A stretch of DNA of 64,000 bases from an uncultured Saprospiraceae bacterium (GCA_937980645.1 CALJPQ010000013.1:124001-188000); one strand, 5' to 3'; positions 8,863 to 17,372 are shown, counted from the stretch's first letter. The notes: generated by a model from the letters alone, not told the origin. Numbers and translations: made by a program.

Positions 8863-8872
8863 GAAGTGCCCT

Positions 8873-8929
8873 AAACGCCTTTGCTCGCGGGAGACCGTTG
8901 CTCATAGCACTGGTCTCCCGCGGCGTTTT
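8873..8929 (+). terminator. Strong intrinsic terminator after the Crp/Fnr gene
   Basis: Perfect 11-base inverted repeat CGCGGGAGACC (8886-8896) and GGTCTCCCGCG (8912-8922), extended outward by AAACGC/GCGTTT, followed by TTTTA. It lies 11 bases after the stop codon. Confidence 0.85.
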
Positions 8930-9081
8930 AAGCGCACGTAGTGAAAAAAGTCACCGCCCAACCGAAAGGGTGGTTTCGCAAAAATTCTGTCCGTTGCAGT
9001 CAGCGAATGGGCCTTTTGCCGTCTCTTCGCAAGCGTTCTATCACAAGCATTTGCTCACCTGACTCGCTTAATCTTCCTTGT

Positions 9082-9663
9082 ATGCGACTGATTTTGTGCG
9101 CGCTATTTTGCGCTTGGACAGTGGCGCTTTCGGCCCAATACGGTGGCCCCCGCCTTTTTTTAGACATTCCATCCTTTTACCTGCACACGCCTAACGTTGA
9201 GAAAACAGGCGAGCGCGTCGGAGCCGGCCTCGAAGCCGCCATGAACGTCGGCGCGCACTGGGGCGTAACCCGCTTAGGTGTAGGTACAACGTTCACCCTT
9301 AATCCTGGCTCGGAAGAGTTCTCCAAAACAACCCTCTGGCGCCCCTATGCCATTATGGAAGCAGGCGCAGGCCTGTATCGCTCCAACGGCAACCAGTGCG
9401 CCAAGAGTCATCAAAGCGCTTTCACTGCCATGGGCAAAGTGGGCATGCGCTACGACTTTAACCGCGAAGCCATTGCCGTGTCGGAAGGCGTCGAGCCGAA
9501 CGCGCTGGACTTTATCCTGGGTGTCGAGCTAGGCTATTTCTTCATCCGCGACGTGTTTCGCAACACCGAGTTTGTGCTCAACGGCAATTACCACACGCAG
9601 GCCAAAGTAATTTCGGCTAATGTGGGCTTCAAGCTGTTTCTGAACCTGCGCGCCAATCGGTAA
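9082..9663 (+). CDS. Outer-membrane beta-barrel-like protein of unknown function
   Basis: 193 residues from the ATG at 9082. The frame is open from 8941, but only the later ATG gives a good signal peptide (MRLILCALFCAWTVALSAQ). The mature part shows alternating hydrophobic strands typical of small outer-membrane barrels in Bacteroidota (GAGLEAAMNVGAHWGVTRLG, VGTTFTLNPGS, ELGYFFIRDVFRNTEFVLNG, AKVISANVGFKLFLNLRANR), ending in an aromatic/aliphatic strand. No specific family is recognised. It follows the Crp/Fnr gene after the terminator and converges with rsmG, with 15 bases between stops. Confidence 0.65.
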   Translation: MRLILCALFCAWTVALSAQYGGPRLFLDIPSFYLHTPNVEKTGERVGAGLEAAMNVGAHWGVTRLGVGTTFTLNPGSEEFSKTTLWRPYAIMEAGAGLYRSNGNQCAKSHQSAFTAMGKVGMRYDFNREAIAVSEGVEPNALDFILGVELGYFFIRDVFRNTEFVLNGNYHTQAKVISANVGFKLFLNLRANR

Positions 9664-9678
9664 GGGGCACGCTGGCTT

Positions 9679-10323
9679 TTAGCCCTGCGCGTAAACGACC
9701 CACTTTTCCTCGAAGGCCGGCTCCGGGAAGAAGTCTTGTACAGCGAAAATTTCCACGTATTCCCTGGCTTTGCCGGGCAGAGCGTCTATTTCGGGCTTGA
9801 GATCGCCGCCTTTGAGGGCGATGAGGCCGTTAGGGTAGGCGTGCTGATGTTTACGGCGCAGCAGCGGCTGACTCCATTGGAGCAGCTGGACCAGGGGCGC
9901 TACGGCGCGCGAGACGACAAAATCGAACGCATGGCGTTGTTTCATCTCCTCCGCTCGGACGTGCAAGGCGGTGGCGTTGGTCAATTGCAGCGTTTGGATG
10001 AGTGCCTGCACGGCGGCAATTTTTTTTCCGGTGCCGTCAATGAGCGTGAATTGTACGTGGGGCAGCAGAATGGCTAGCGGGATGCCGGGAAATCCGCCGC
10101 CCGTGCCCAGGTCAAGCAGGCGCGCACCGGCAGCGAAGGAAAAGGCTTTGGCAATGGCTAACGAGTGAAGGATGTGCTTGACTTCGAGGTTCTCCAGGTC
10201 CTGCCGTGAGATGAGATTGACCCGAGCGTTCCATTCACGGTAAAAGTCAGGCAGTTGTTCTAGTTGCTGGCGTTGTCGTAGTGTCAGGTCAGGGAAGTAT
10301 CGGGCAATGGTGTCCATGGGCAT
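9679..10323 (-). CDS. rsmG: 16S rRNA (guanine-N7) methyltransferase RsmG
   Basis: 214 residues. RsmG methylates G527 of 16S rRNA using S-adenosylmethionine; its loss gives low-level streptomycin resistance in other bacteria. The SAM-binding motif LLDLGTGGGFPGIPLAI and the family signature FDFVVSRAVAPLVQLLQW are both clear, and RVNLISRQDLENL fits the N-terminus. The start at 10323 is one base after the stop of the upstream gene (10325); an ATG at 10317 is an alternative. The tight spacing suggests co-transcription with the membrane TPR protein. Confidence 0.95.
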   Translation of the reverse strand: MPMDTIARYFPDLTLRQRQQLEQLPDFYREWNARVNLISRQDLENLEVKHILHSLAIAKAFSFAAGARLLDLGTGGGFPGIPLAILLPHVQFTLIDGTGKKIAAVQALIQTLQLTNATALHVRAEEMKQRHAFDFVVSRAVAPLVQLLQWSQPLLRRKHQHAYPNGLIALKGGDLKPEIDALPGKAREYVEIFAVQDFFPEPAFEEKWVVYAQG

Positions 10324-10324
10324 G

Positions 10325-11497
10325 TCAGGGAGCGAGGTTTTCGAGCAGGGCTTCGGCCTGGGCGCGTCGTTCCGGGTTTTCGATATTGGGTATGGCCAGT
10401 TCGACGGCTTTGGCTACGCGCTCGCGTTGGTGTGGGCTGTTTTGGGCAATTTGTAGGTAGGCCATCACCTGATACCAGTAAATGTCTTCGCCGAAGCGCT
10501 CCAGATCTTCAATTTTGGCAAAGCACTGCATGGCGGTGATGGGGTCTTTGAGGCGCAACTGGATGATGCCCAGGTAAAGCCAGGCATCGGCCTGGCAGGC
10601 GGAGGTGGTGTCCAGTACGATGAGGAGCAGTGGGTCCATCGCGTTGCGCAAGTCGCCTGTCTGGTAGGCGGCGTCGGCTTCGCGCAGAAACATTAGGCAA
10701 TCTTCAGTAACGGGCGGCGTCTCTTCTTCGCTGGCGGGAGCGCTGCGGCGCTGCTCCCAATCGGCCAGCAGGCTGCGTGGTGGGTTGAAGTTGCTGGCGT
10801 AAAGTTCTGCTAAGGTCTTGGGGCGAAAAAAGAACTGGTAGGCGGCGTAGGCCACAATAACACCTATGAGGGCCAGCACTGCCCAACGCCAGGCGCTTCG
10901 GTTAGCCTCTTCGGGCATGGGCTGAGCGGTCGCAGATGGCTGGTAAGCTTGCTCGTGCCTGCTGGTATATTGCCAAACGCGGAAGCCTTCCGCATCCTCC
11001 AGGGCGGCAATTCTTACCTCTGTGGGCATATCGTCATTGCCTATGGCCTCTTGCAAGGCCTCCGCGCACGGCGTCGCTTCTGCCGAGGTTGGCGCTGTCA
11101 GCAGCAAATCGCGGCAACCCGGGTCAAAACTTTCTAACACTGACCAAACGACCGCTTTTTGCTGCGTCAGCCGCAGTGCTGCTTCGTCGAGCAAGGGGTG
11201 CTCGGGCCAGGTGGCTGCTATATCCGGGCGCATCAGCAGGGCATGTGCCAGAGTTGCCTGCTCCACAAAAGCCTCCATGGGCGTTTCTTCGGGCACCTGT
11301 TCTACTCGCGCCAGGCGGGCCATATCGTTCACGGCTAAGCGAAAACAGGATGCCACTTCGCCTTCGCTCAAACCCAGCGCGGTCAGGCGCTGGGCGTCGC
11401 TGCGAAACAAACTGTACAATACCGACGTGCCAAATTGCGCATCCTGGCGCAGGCCATCAAAATAGGCTTTGGTGGAGAAAGACTCAGAATAGGCCAC
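10325..11497 (-). CDS. Single-pass membrane protein with C-terminal TPR-like domain, unknown function
   Basis: 390 residues beginning with a GTG at 11497. No known family is recognised. The N-terminal 200 residues are soluble, acidic and helical. A single transmembrane segment lies at about 203-223 (WAVLALIGVIVAYAAYQFFF) followed by FRPKTLAELY. The C-terminal part, probably periplasmic, has Asp/Glu-rich TPR-like helices (FLREADAAYQTGDLRNAMDP, AWLYLGIIQLRLKDPITAMQ). The arrangement of cytoplasmic domain, one helix and TPR resembles proteins made beside Bacteroidota sigma factors, but no sigma factor is adjacent here. It precedes rsmG by one base. Confidence 0.7.
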   Translation of the reverse strand: MAYSESFSTKAYFDGLRQDAQFGTSVLYSLFRSDAQRLTALGLSEGEVASCFRLAVNDMARLARVEQVPEETPMEAFVEQATLAHALLMRPDIAATWPEHPLLDEAALRLTQQKAVVWSVLESFDPGCRDLLLTAPTSAEATPCAEALQEAIGNDDMPTEVRIAALEDAEGFRVWQYTSRHEQAYQPSATAQPMPEEANRSAWRWAVLALIGVIVAYAAYQFFFRPKTLAELYASNFNPPRSLLADWEQRRSAPASEEETPPVTEDCLMFLREADAAYQTGDLRNAMDPLLLIVLDTTSACQADAWLYLGIIQLRLKDPITAMQCFAKIEDLERFGEDIYWYQVMAYLQIAQNSPHQRERVAKAVELAIPNIENPERRAQAEALLENLAP

Positions 11498-11625
11498 AGA
11501 AAAGACGGTGAAATAAGTTCGCTGAAATAAACGGCACCTTTAACAAACGGAAAGCGCTGCAAGGTTGATGAAAACGAGGGCAAGAATTGTGCTAAAGCAG
11601 GAATAGCCGGGACGAAAAGACGGTC

Positions 11626-11697
11626 TTAGGCGGCTCTTTTGCGCTGGGCTTTGTTGCCCAGCAGTCGTTTGAGGGCCCAGTCGAAGTGGATTAACTT
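11626..11697 (-). pseudogene. Remnant of a PD-(D/E)XK (Rpn/YhgA-like) transposase/nuclease N-terminus
   Basis: On the minus strand the frame ending at TAA 11626-11628 reads HFDWALKRLLGNK followed by AQRKRAA and stop. The FDWALKRLLGNK pattern is the highly conserved N-terminus of Bacteroidota PD-(D/E)XK nuclease family transposases, in which it is normally followed by some 250 more residues. Here an in-frame TGA precedes it (11698-11700), while a GTG in another frame would give MKVNP, so a frameshift between MKVNP and FDW is likely. Nothing of the catalytic core is left. The match is from memory of the family and is short, hence the moderate confidence. Confidence 0.4.
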
Positions 11698-11775
11698 TCA
11701 CGGCATGGCGGAGTGATTTGCAGGCAAAAATACAACGTTAAGCCGGCGATACCGGAGAGGCTTCGCAAACAAAAA

Positions 11776-11801
11776 GAGCCAGGACATTGCTGCCCCGGCT
11801 C
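11776..11801 (-). terminator. Hairpin with T-tract on the minus strand
   Basis: GAGCC (11776-11780) pairs with GGCTC (11797-11801) with partial inner pairing; on the minus strand it is followed by TTTTTG. No minus-strand gene ends just before it, so it may instead be a 5' structure of the short plus-strand frame starting at 11803. Confidence 0.4.
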
Positions 11802-11802
11802 C

Positions 11803-11871
11803 ATGAAAACACCTAAAACCCTATTAACTAACCTTATGAAAACAACTCTACTTTTCCGAATTCAGGCTTAA
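11803..11871 (+). other. Orphan 22-residue frame with a typical Bacteroidota leader sequence
   Basis: An ATG at 11803 starts a 22-residue frame beginning MKTPKTLLTN, with a second in-frame ATG at 11836 (MKTTLLFRIQA). The DNA CCTAAAACCCTATTAACTAA looks like the leader that precedes secreted-protein genes in this phylum, yet the frame stops at TAA 11869-11871. This could be a decayed gene start or a leader peptide. No function is proposed. Confidence 0.3.
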
Positions 11872-12100
11872 AACAGCAGACCGGTTGAATGGTTTACTTT
11901 TGATTCGCATCGCCTTATCGGCCTCCTATTTGCTCTGCTCGCGGCATTTGTTTTTTGTTTTTCAAAGACGGGAAAACTGTACGTAGATACGCTTGCAACA
12001 ACTCGGTTAGCTGCATTAAGGTTGAATGCAATCAGCGAATTTTCTCGCATTTTGCTAAAATTAGACAAATCGAGCCTTTTTCAAGTACGCGAGGAGTAAA

Positions 12101-12138
12101 GAAAATCCCCCTGACCGGCAGGTACCGACCAGGGGGAT
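12101..12138 (-). terminator. Intrinsic terminator of the EF-G-like gene
   Basis: ATCCCCCTG (12105-12113) and CAGGGGGAT (12130-12138) form a 9-base stem; on the minus strand TTTTC follows. It lies about 20 bases past the stop codon of the EF-G-like gene. Confidence 0.75.
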
Positions 12139-12159
12139 GGCGCTGTTGGGATGCCAGGA

Positions 12160-14295
12160 CTAATGTTCTTCGTCTTTGGCGTGGGCAGCGTATTCGGCGA
12201 CTAATTTGGCCTGAATATCGGGTGGTACAGGTGCGTATTCAGCGAAGGCGATGTTGAACTTGGCCTTGCCCTGTGTCAGCGAGCGCAAGGCCGACGAGTA
12301 GCGGTGGAGTTCTTTGAGCGGCACACGTGCGCGAATGATCTGGTAGTGGCCCTCAGAGTCCATGCCCATGATGATGGCGCGGCGCGTTTGCAGGTCGCCC
12401 ATGACGTTGCCCATGACTTCGGCGTCGCACATGACCTCGAGGTCGTAGATGGGTTCGAGCACCTGCGGCCCTGCCTGAGGGAAGGCTTCTTTAAAGGCCA
12501 TCGAAGATGCCGTCTGGAAAGCCATATCGTTGGAGTCCACCGGGTGCATTTTGCCGTCGTAGATGCTCACGCGGATATCGCGGCAGTAGGAGCCGGTCAG
12601 GGGGCCTTCTTCCATTTTGGCCATGATGCCTTTTTTGATGGCGTTGATGAAGCGCGCGTCAATAGCGCCACCCACGATAGCCCAGCAGAAGGAGAATTTG
12701 CCGCCCCATTTGAGGTCTTCAACTTCGATATTTTTCACCGTCAGGTCGGCAGGGGCGGGCATGCCGTCGTAGTATGGTTCAATGCGCATGTGCACTTCGG
12801 CAAATTGGCCGGCACCACCACTTTGCTTTTTGTGGCGATAGGCGTGGTTGGCTTGTTTGGTGATGGTCTCGCGGTAGGGAATGCGCGGCTCTTCGTATTC
12901 GATGCGGATGCCGAAGTTTTGTTCGGACTTGATACGGACGATTTCTAAGTGCAGTTCGCCCTGTCCGTACACGATGGTTTGTTTCAATTCGGCGCTTTGC
13001 TCCACGATGAGTGTGGGGTCTTCCTCCTGAATGGAGTGCAGGGCGTGAGCCATTTTCTCCACTTCGGCCTTGCTGGGCGGCACGACGGCCATGCGGATGC
13101 GCGGCGCCGGGAAGTGGATGCGCTCAATTTTGATGTCCGACCCTTTGGGGTTGAGCGTCTGGTTGGTATGGGAGTTTTTGAGTTTTACGGTGCAGCCGAT
13201 ATCGCCGGCTTGCAGTTCGGTAACGCTTTCACGGTTTTTGCCTTCCGAAATATAAAGGGCGGCAAAGCGCTCGGCGGTGCTGTTGTCGGCATTGATCAAT
13301 TCGTCGCCGGCCTTCAGGACACCGGAGTACACTTTGAAATAAGAGACGTTGCCGACTTTGGGTTCGTTGACGGTTTTGAAGATGAACACGCAGGGGCGTG
13401 CTTTGGGGTCGCAGGGTTTGGAGCCGCCGCCTTCTAAGGCTGCCGGGGGTCGGTCGGCGGGGCTGGGGCAGATATCGTGGATAAAGCCCATAATGCGACC
13501 CGAACCCATATCATTGAGGCCTGAGGCACAGAAGACCGGGAAAAACTGGTGATGGGCTAAGCCGATGCGCAAGCCGGCGGCGAGGTCTTCTTCATCGAGC
13601 GTACCGTTCTCAAAATATTTCTCCATAAGCGCCTCGTCGTTTTCGGCGGCGGCTTCTACTAAGGCGTTGTGCATGGCTTCGGCGCGCCCTTTGTGTTCGG
13701 CGGGTATCTCTTTCTTTTCGGGCTTGCCGCCACCGGGTGGGAACACGTACATGACCATGCGCAGGGCATCCACAATGGCGTTGAAACCCGGCCCTGTGCT
13801 GACGGGAAACTGCAGGGGCAACACCCGATGGCCAAAGCGCTCGCGCGCCTGCTCCAGCGTGCGCTCAAAGTCGGCCTTCTCGTGGTCTAACTGATTGATA
13901 ACGAATATTGAGGGCGTCTCGAAGCGATCTACATATTCCCACACCAGCTCAGTGCCTACTTCTACACCGCTGCGCGCGTTGAGGAAAACTAAGGCCGTAT
14001 CGGCCACCTTGAGCGCCGTGATGACCTCGCCCACAAAGTCGTCCAGACCCGGTGTGTCTAAGATGTTGATCTTCGTGTCTTTCCATGTGCAGTGCAGCAC
14101 ACTGGTGAACAGCGAGTGGCCGCGCTGTTGCTCCAGCGGCGTGTAGTCGCTTTGCGTATTGCCGTCGCCGACACTGCCGCGGCGACTGATGGCTTTCGCC
14201 TCGTAGAGCATCGTCTCGGCAAACGTGGTCTTGCCACTGCCGGAGTGCCCTACGAGTACGATGTTGCGGATGTTGCGGGTATCAAAGTTTGACAT
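12160..14295 (-). CDS. Elongation factor G-like GTPase (EF-G2 type)
   Basis: 711 residues from the ATG at 14295 (MSNFDTRNIR); a frame extension to 14331 is rejected. Domain order is that of EF-G: GTPase (G1 GHSGSGKTT at 16-24), domain II (PCVFIFKTVNEPKVGNVSYF), III-V (LHLEIVRIKSEQNFGI, then PIYDLEVMCDAEVMGNVMGD). It departs from true EF-G in key motifs: G3 is DTPGLDDF, so the catalytic His of DTPGHVDF is Leu84, and G4 is NQLD (134-137) rather than NKxD. These are traits of the EF-G-like/EF-G2 branch, whose role is not settled; it binds GTP but is not the main translocase. The gene is monocistronic, with its own terminator. The main fusA must lie elsewhere. Confidence 0.88.
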   Translation of the reverse strand: MSNFDTRNIRNIVLVGHSGSGKTTFAETMLYEAKAISRRGSVGDGNTQSDYTPLEQQRGHSLFTSVLHCTWKDTKINILDTPGLDDFVGEVITALKVADTALVFLNARSGVEVGTELVWEYVDRFETPSIFVINQLDHEKADFERTLEQARERFGHRVLPLQFPVSTGPGFNAIVDALRMVMYVFPPGGGKPEKKEIPAEHKGRAEAMHNALVEAAAENDEALMEKYFENGTLDEEDLAAGLRIGLAHHQFFPVFCASGLNDMGSGRIMGFIHDICPSPADRPPAALEGGGSKPCDPKARPCVFIFKTVNEPKVGNVSYFKVYSGVLKAGDELINADNSTAERFAALYISEGKNRESVTELQAGDIGCTVKLKNSHTNQTLNPKGSDIKIERIHFPAPRIRMAVVPPSKAEVEKMAHALHSIQEEDPTLIVEQSAELKQTIVYGQGELHLEIVRIKSEQNFGIRIEYEEPRIPYRETITKQANHAYRHKKQSGGAGQFAEVHMRIEPYYDGMPAPADLTVKNIEVEDLKWGGKFSFCWAIVGGAIDARFINAIKKGIMAKMEEGPLTGSYCRDIRVSIYDGKMHPVDSNDMAFQTASSMAFKEAFPQAGPQVLEPIYDLEVMCDAEVMGNVMGDLQTRRAIIMGMDSEGHYQIIRARVPLKELHRYSSALRSLTQGKAKFNIAFAEYAPVPPDIQAKLVAEYAAHAKDEEH

Positions 14296-14540
14296 AGCTT
14301 GAGCAAAAACAGTTAGCAGGTTAAAAAACAAAGATTCCTTTTGCCAGTGCCGCCGCTGTGCCGCTCTCCGAAGCGCTTCGCTTTGGCGCGGTTAAAGTAG
14401 GCTGCTTTGTGTTACGCACTTTAAAAAATCGGTAAAAATTTCTTAACCGCTAATTTACCCAAGCGCTAAAACAAATAGCTCCCTTGAGGCTCCCCCGCCT
14501 CGACGAACCCTATTCCTTGGGCTTTGCCCTAAGGGCTGTT

Positions 14541-15779
14541 TTATTCATTCGCTTTCCATACACGCAGTGCATTGAGGTAGCACACTTTGCGTACCTCTTC
14601 GTCGGTGTAGCCGCGTCGGAAGAGTTCAGCGATGAGGTTGGGGTACATGCTCACGTCGGCCAGGTCGGGTGGTATGGCCAGCCCGACGCCGTCGAAGTCG
14701 CTGCCCAGCCCCACGTGGTCAATGCCTGCGATGCGACGGATGTGGTCAATGTGGTCGGCTACGTGTCGCACGCTGAAGCCAGCGCGGGTGAGTTCCTTTT
14801 CCATGAAACGGCGGGCTTTAGCGCTTTCCTTAGGGATGTTCTGCTCTTTCATACGGGCTTCTGCGGTGCGGAAGGCGCGTCGGCTTTCGGTGCTGATGAA
14901 GTAGTGGCTGAAGGGCACCTGGATGACGCCGCCCTTTTGCGCGATGGCGCGGATGAGCGTATCGGGCAGATTGCGCTCGAAGCCGGGGGTGAAGTGTCGG
15001 CAAGCGCTATGGGTGGCGATGACAGGGCGGGTGCTAACGGCCAACACGTCCCAGATGGCCTGGTCGCTGAGGTGGCTGACGTCCACCATGATGCCAACGC
15101 GGTTCATTTCGCGTACGACGTCGCGCCCAAAGTCGCTCAGGCCGCCGTGGGTGCGCGAGGTGTCGTAGGAGGAGTCCGAGATACGGTTGTCGCGGCTATG
15201 GGCGAGTGTAATGTAGCGGATGCCGCGCTGGTGGAAGTAGGCCACATCGGCCAGTGTCTCGATGGGGGCGCCGTTTTCCATGCCCATGGGCAGCGAGACA
15301 ATGCCTTTCTGGAAGTTGCGCTCGATGTCGTCGGCGCGGTAGGCTACGGCGAACTTGTCCGGGTAGGCGCGTGCTACGGCGTGTACTAAGTCAATAAGCG
15401 AATCGGCCAGGGCGTGGGCGCTACCAGCGGGTTTTTGCTGGTAGGCTGCTGGGATGTAGATAGACATGAAAGCACCGTAAAGCCCGCCTTTGCGGGCGCG
15501 CTCATAGTCGAAGTGACCCTCTGGGTGGCGTAGGGCTAACGCCTCGAAACCCGCTTTGGGCCAGACCCCCCGCTCGACTAAACGATAGGGAAAATCTATG
15601 TGCGTGTCTATGATAGGCGTGGTTTGCAGCAGCCGGCGGGCGCGTTTGTCGGGGTCTAAGCCCGCCGTGTCGGGAACAGGGATGGCGACTTCGGTGCCTT
15701 TAGGCGCCGACGCAGGTGCTGTAGAGCAGCCGGGGAAGGCCATCAAAAGCAGCAACGAGAAAAAGGTTAACATGACCAT
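14541..15779 (-). CDS. Membrane dipeptidase (peptidase family M19), lipoprotein
   Basis: 412 residues from the ATG at 15779. The N-terminus is a lipoprotein signal (TFFSLLLLMAFPGCS), so the enzyme is probably anchored in the periplasm or at the surface. M19 enzymes are dinuclear zinc dipeptidases acting on dipeptides, including some D-amino-acid ones. Metal ligands are present: HxD in IDTHIDFPYRL, the bridging Glu in GMENGAPIETL, and His in VDVSHLSD and ATHSACRHF, with GLGSDFDGVGL supplying the Asp. The usual KGGVIQVPF strand is also seen. The gene is divergent from a MarR regulator with about 200 bases between starts, which may control it. Confidence 0.92.
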   Translation of the reverse strand: MVMLTFFSLLLLMAFPGCSTAPASAPKGTEVAIPVPDTAGLDPDKRARRLLQTTPIIDTHIDFPYRLVERGVWPKAGFEALALRHPEGHFDYERARKGGLYGAFMSIYIPAAYQQKPAGSAHALADSLIDLVHAVARAYPDKFAVAYRADDIERNFQKGIVSLPMGMENGAPIETLADVAYFHQRGIRYITLAHSRDNRISDSSYDTSRTHGGLSDFGRDVVREMNRVGIMVDVSHLSDQAIWDVLAVSTRPVIATHSACRHFTPGFERNLPDTLIRAIAQKGGVIQVPFSHYFISTESRRAFRTAEARMKEQNIPKESAKARRFMEKELTRAGFSVRHVADHIDHIRRIAGIDHVGLGSDFDGVGLAIPPDLADVSMYPNLIAELFRRGYTDEEVRKVCYLNALRVWKANE

Positions 15780-15944
15780 GAAAAAGACTGATGAGAAATG
15801 CCGGTGAAAGCCCTGTTGGCGAAAGCCGTTTTGTAAGTGCAATGGTCGGAAATCGTGCGGACTCAGAAATCCGAAAATGTTGCTCGATGCGTGGCCATCC
15901 ATTCTGCGCTTTGGATGCCTGCTGAACAAACGGCCTGCTTTCCC

Positions 15945-15952
15945 TATTTTTG
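15945..15952 (+). promoter_or_regulatory. Bacteroidota -7 box upstream of the MarR gene
   Basis: TATTTTTG matches TAnnTTTG exactly and ends 29 bases before the chosen ATG at 15982. This position rules out the earlier in-frame starts at 15877 and supports the shorter protein. Confidence 0.5.
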
Positions 15953-15981
15953 CCCTTACATCTTACCGCTTCACGTATTCG

Positions 15982-16593
15982 ATGAGTATTTTCAATCCTT
16001 ACGCCCAGATAGACCACGTAGAATACAAAATTGTGGTTGCGCTGGAACGGCTGAGCGAAGCTTTTCGCGTGCTTCTATGGGAGAAAGGCAAGGCATTGGG
16101 CCTGAGCCCCATTCAGATACAGCTGCTGCTTTTTATTCGGTTTCATCCGCCGGAGCGGTGTAAAGTTACGTTTCTCGCACAAGAGTTCAATCTGACCCCT
16201 TCCACCGTCAGCGAAGCGCTCCGGACGCTTGAGCACAAAGGGCTGCTGCAACGCAAAACCGACCCCACAGATACGCGCAGCCATACGCTGGCGCTCACAG
16301 AGGACGGGCTGGCTGTGGCGGCCCAAGTGTCGGACTTCGCCGACGTGATGCTGCCCGGGCTAAGCCACCTCTCTGGAGCGGAACAGGACTGCCTGCTGGA
16401 GCTGTTGTTGGGCCTCATTGCGCATTTGCAGCGCGCGGGCGTTATTGTGCCGCAGCGGATGTGCTTTGCCTGCACCTATTACCGCAAGACCGACAGCGGC
16501 CACTTTTGCCATTTTATCAAAAAACCTCTGGAGGTACGGGAATTGCGCGTGGACTGCCCTGAGCACGTGCCGCGCAAGCAAACGGGTGAATAG
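15982..16593 (+). CDS. MarR-family transcriptional regulator with C-terminal cysteine cluster
   Basis: 203 residues. The winged helix-turn-helix is plain: LSPIQIQLLLFIRFHP, then FLAQEFNLTPSTVSEALRTL as the recognition region and KTDPTDTRSHTLALTEDG as the wing. The unusual part is the C-terminus after residue 155, MCFACTYYRKTD then HFCHF and VDCPEH: Cys161, Cys164, Cys176 and Cys192 with several His could bind zinc or an iron-sulfur cluster, or act as a redox switch. Such a tail is not part of ordinary MarR proteins. The gene diverges from the M19 dipeptidase, which may be a target, and converges on queE with five bases between the stops. Confidence 0.85.
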   Translation: MSIFNPYAQIDHVEYKIVVALERLSEAFRVLLWEKGKALGLSPIQIQLLLFIRFHPPERCKVTFLAQEFNLTPSTVSEALRTLEHKGLLQRKTDPTDTRSHTLALTEDGLAVAAQVSDFADVMLPGLSHLSGAEQDCLLELLLGLIAHLQRAGVIVPQRMCFACTYYRKTDSGHFCHFIKKPLEVRELRVDCPEHVPRKQTGE

Positions 16594-16598
16594 GCGGT

Positions 16599-17372
16599 TC
16601 AAACGCCCTTTCGGCTGCCCCAGATTTGCACGTGCAGGCGGTCGGTGTAGCGAAAACCGTGCGCCTTGCACACCTCTACCAACCAGCGCCGCCGGCGTGC
16701 CAGTGCCTGACGGGTGTTGCCTTCAGGCATGAGCCAGATTTTTTCGGTGGCAATCTGGTAGCGCTCTTGCAAAAGTAGCACCTCTGCTAAGTCTTCGGCT
16801 TGCGCTACGACGAACTTGAACCACGCCTTCGGATTTTGGGCAAAATGGCGATACACGGCAGGCTTTTCGCGCAGGCGCTCGGGGTTGCGGCTGTTGGCCA
16901 ATTTGGGCGATACGTTGTACTGGTCTATGGCCGCCTCGAAGTCGGGCTGGGGCAATAGCGTGCCGTTGGTTTCCACCTCGAAGCGGTAAGCCGCGTCGTG
17001 CTGGCGCAGCTGCTGTATGAGCGCTGTTAAGGCTGGCTGTTGCATCATGGGCTCGCCGCCGGTGAGCACGACGTTGCGCGTCGGATAGGTCAGTACTCGC
17101 TCGGCAACTTCTGCCACAGAGCAGCGCGCTATCCAGTTTTTTTTATCAAACTTTCGATAGCCTGGTTTTGCATCGTTGGCGTGGGCGAAGGGGGTGCCTT
17201 CCCAGTTCCAGGTGTAGTCGGTGTCGCACCAGATGCAGTGCAGATTGCACAGGCTGGTGCGCACGAATACCGACGGCAAGCCGGCACTTTTGCCTTCGCC
17301 CTGAATGGAATAGAAGACTTCAGCCCGGCCGTTCAGTCGAGCCAGTTTTAGTATGGGCTGGACCGTGTTCAC
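16599..17372 (-). CDS. queE: 7-carboxy-7-deazaguanine synthase QueE (radical SAM)
   Basis: 257 residues if the GTG at 17372 is used (MNTVQPILKL); no ATG fits between the end of the NlpC gene and the conserved core, so the start is uncertain. QueE rearranges 6-carboxytetrahydropterin to CDG in preQ0/queuosine synthesis. The core AEVFYSIQGEGKSAGLPSVF leads to the radical SAM cluster CNLHCIWCD (Cys42, Cys46, Cys49), then VVLTGGEPMMQ and FEVETNGTLLP, both QueE signatures. The C-terminal VSPKLANSRNP also fits. Other queuosine genes (queC, queD, queF) are not in the window. The gene is 34 bases downstream of the NlpC/P60 gene on the same strand. Confidence 0.9.
   Translation of the reverse strand: MNTVQPILKLARLNGRAEVFYSIQGEGKSAGLPSVFVRTSLCNLHCIWCDTDYTWNWEGTPFAHANDAKPGYRKFDKKNWIARCSVAEVAERVLTYPTRNVVLTGGEPMMQQPALTALIQQLRQHDAAYRFEVETNGTLLPQPDFEAAIDQYNVSPKLANSRNPERLREKPAVYRHFAQNPKAWFKFVVAQAEDLAEVLLLQERYQIATEKIWLMPEGNTRQALARRRRWLVEVCKAHGFRYTDRLHVQIWGSRKGV

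Larger units (their letters stand above)
11498..12104. other. Gene-poor intergenic stretch
   Basis: About 600 bases between the TPR protein and the EF-G-like terminator without an intact gene. It holds the nuclease-like remnant at 11626-11697, a hairpin at 11776-11801 and a 22-residue orphan frame at 11803-11871, all listed separately. The stretch after 11871 is AT-rich (TTTGTTTTTTGTTTTTC near 11950) and shows nothing recognisable; a 66-residue minus frame at 11868-12068 has no family features and is not accepted. Confidence 0.6.

Noticed and set aside
11868..12068. Minus-strand 66-codon frame in the gene-poor region
   Set aside because: Low-complexity, no domain, no promoter or terminator; treated as noncoding.
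14369..14380. Palindrome CGAAGCGCTTCG between the M19 and EF-G-like genes
   Set aside because: A 12-base self-complementary site with no T-run, loop or repetition seen; too short to support a claim.
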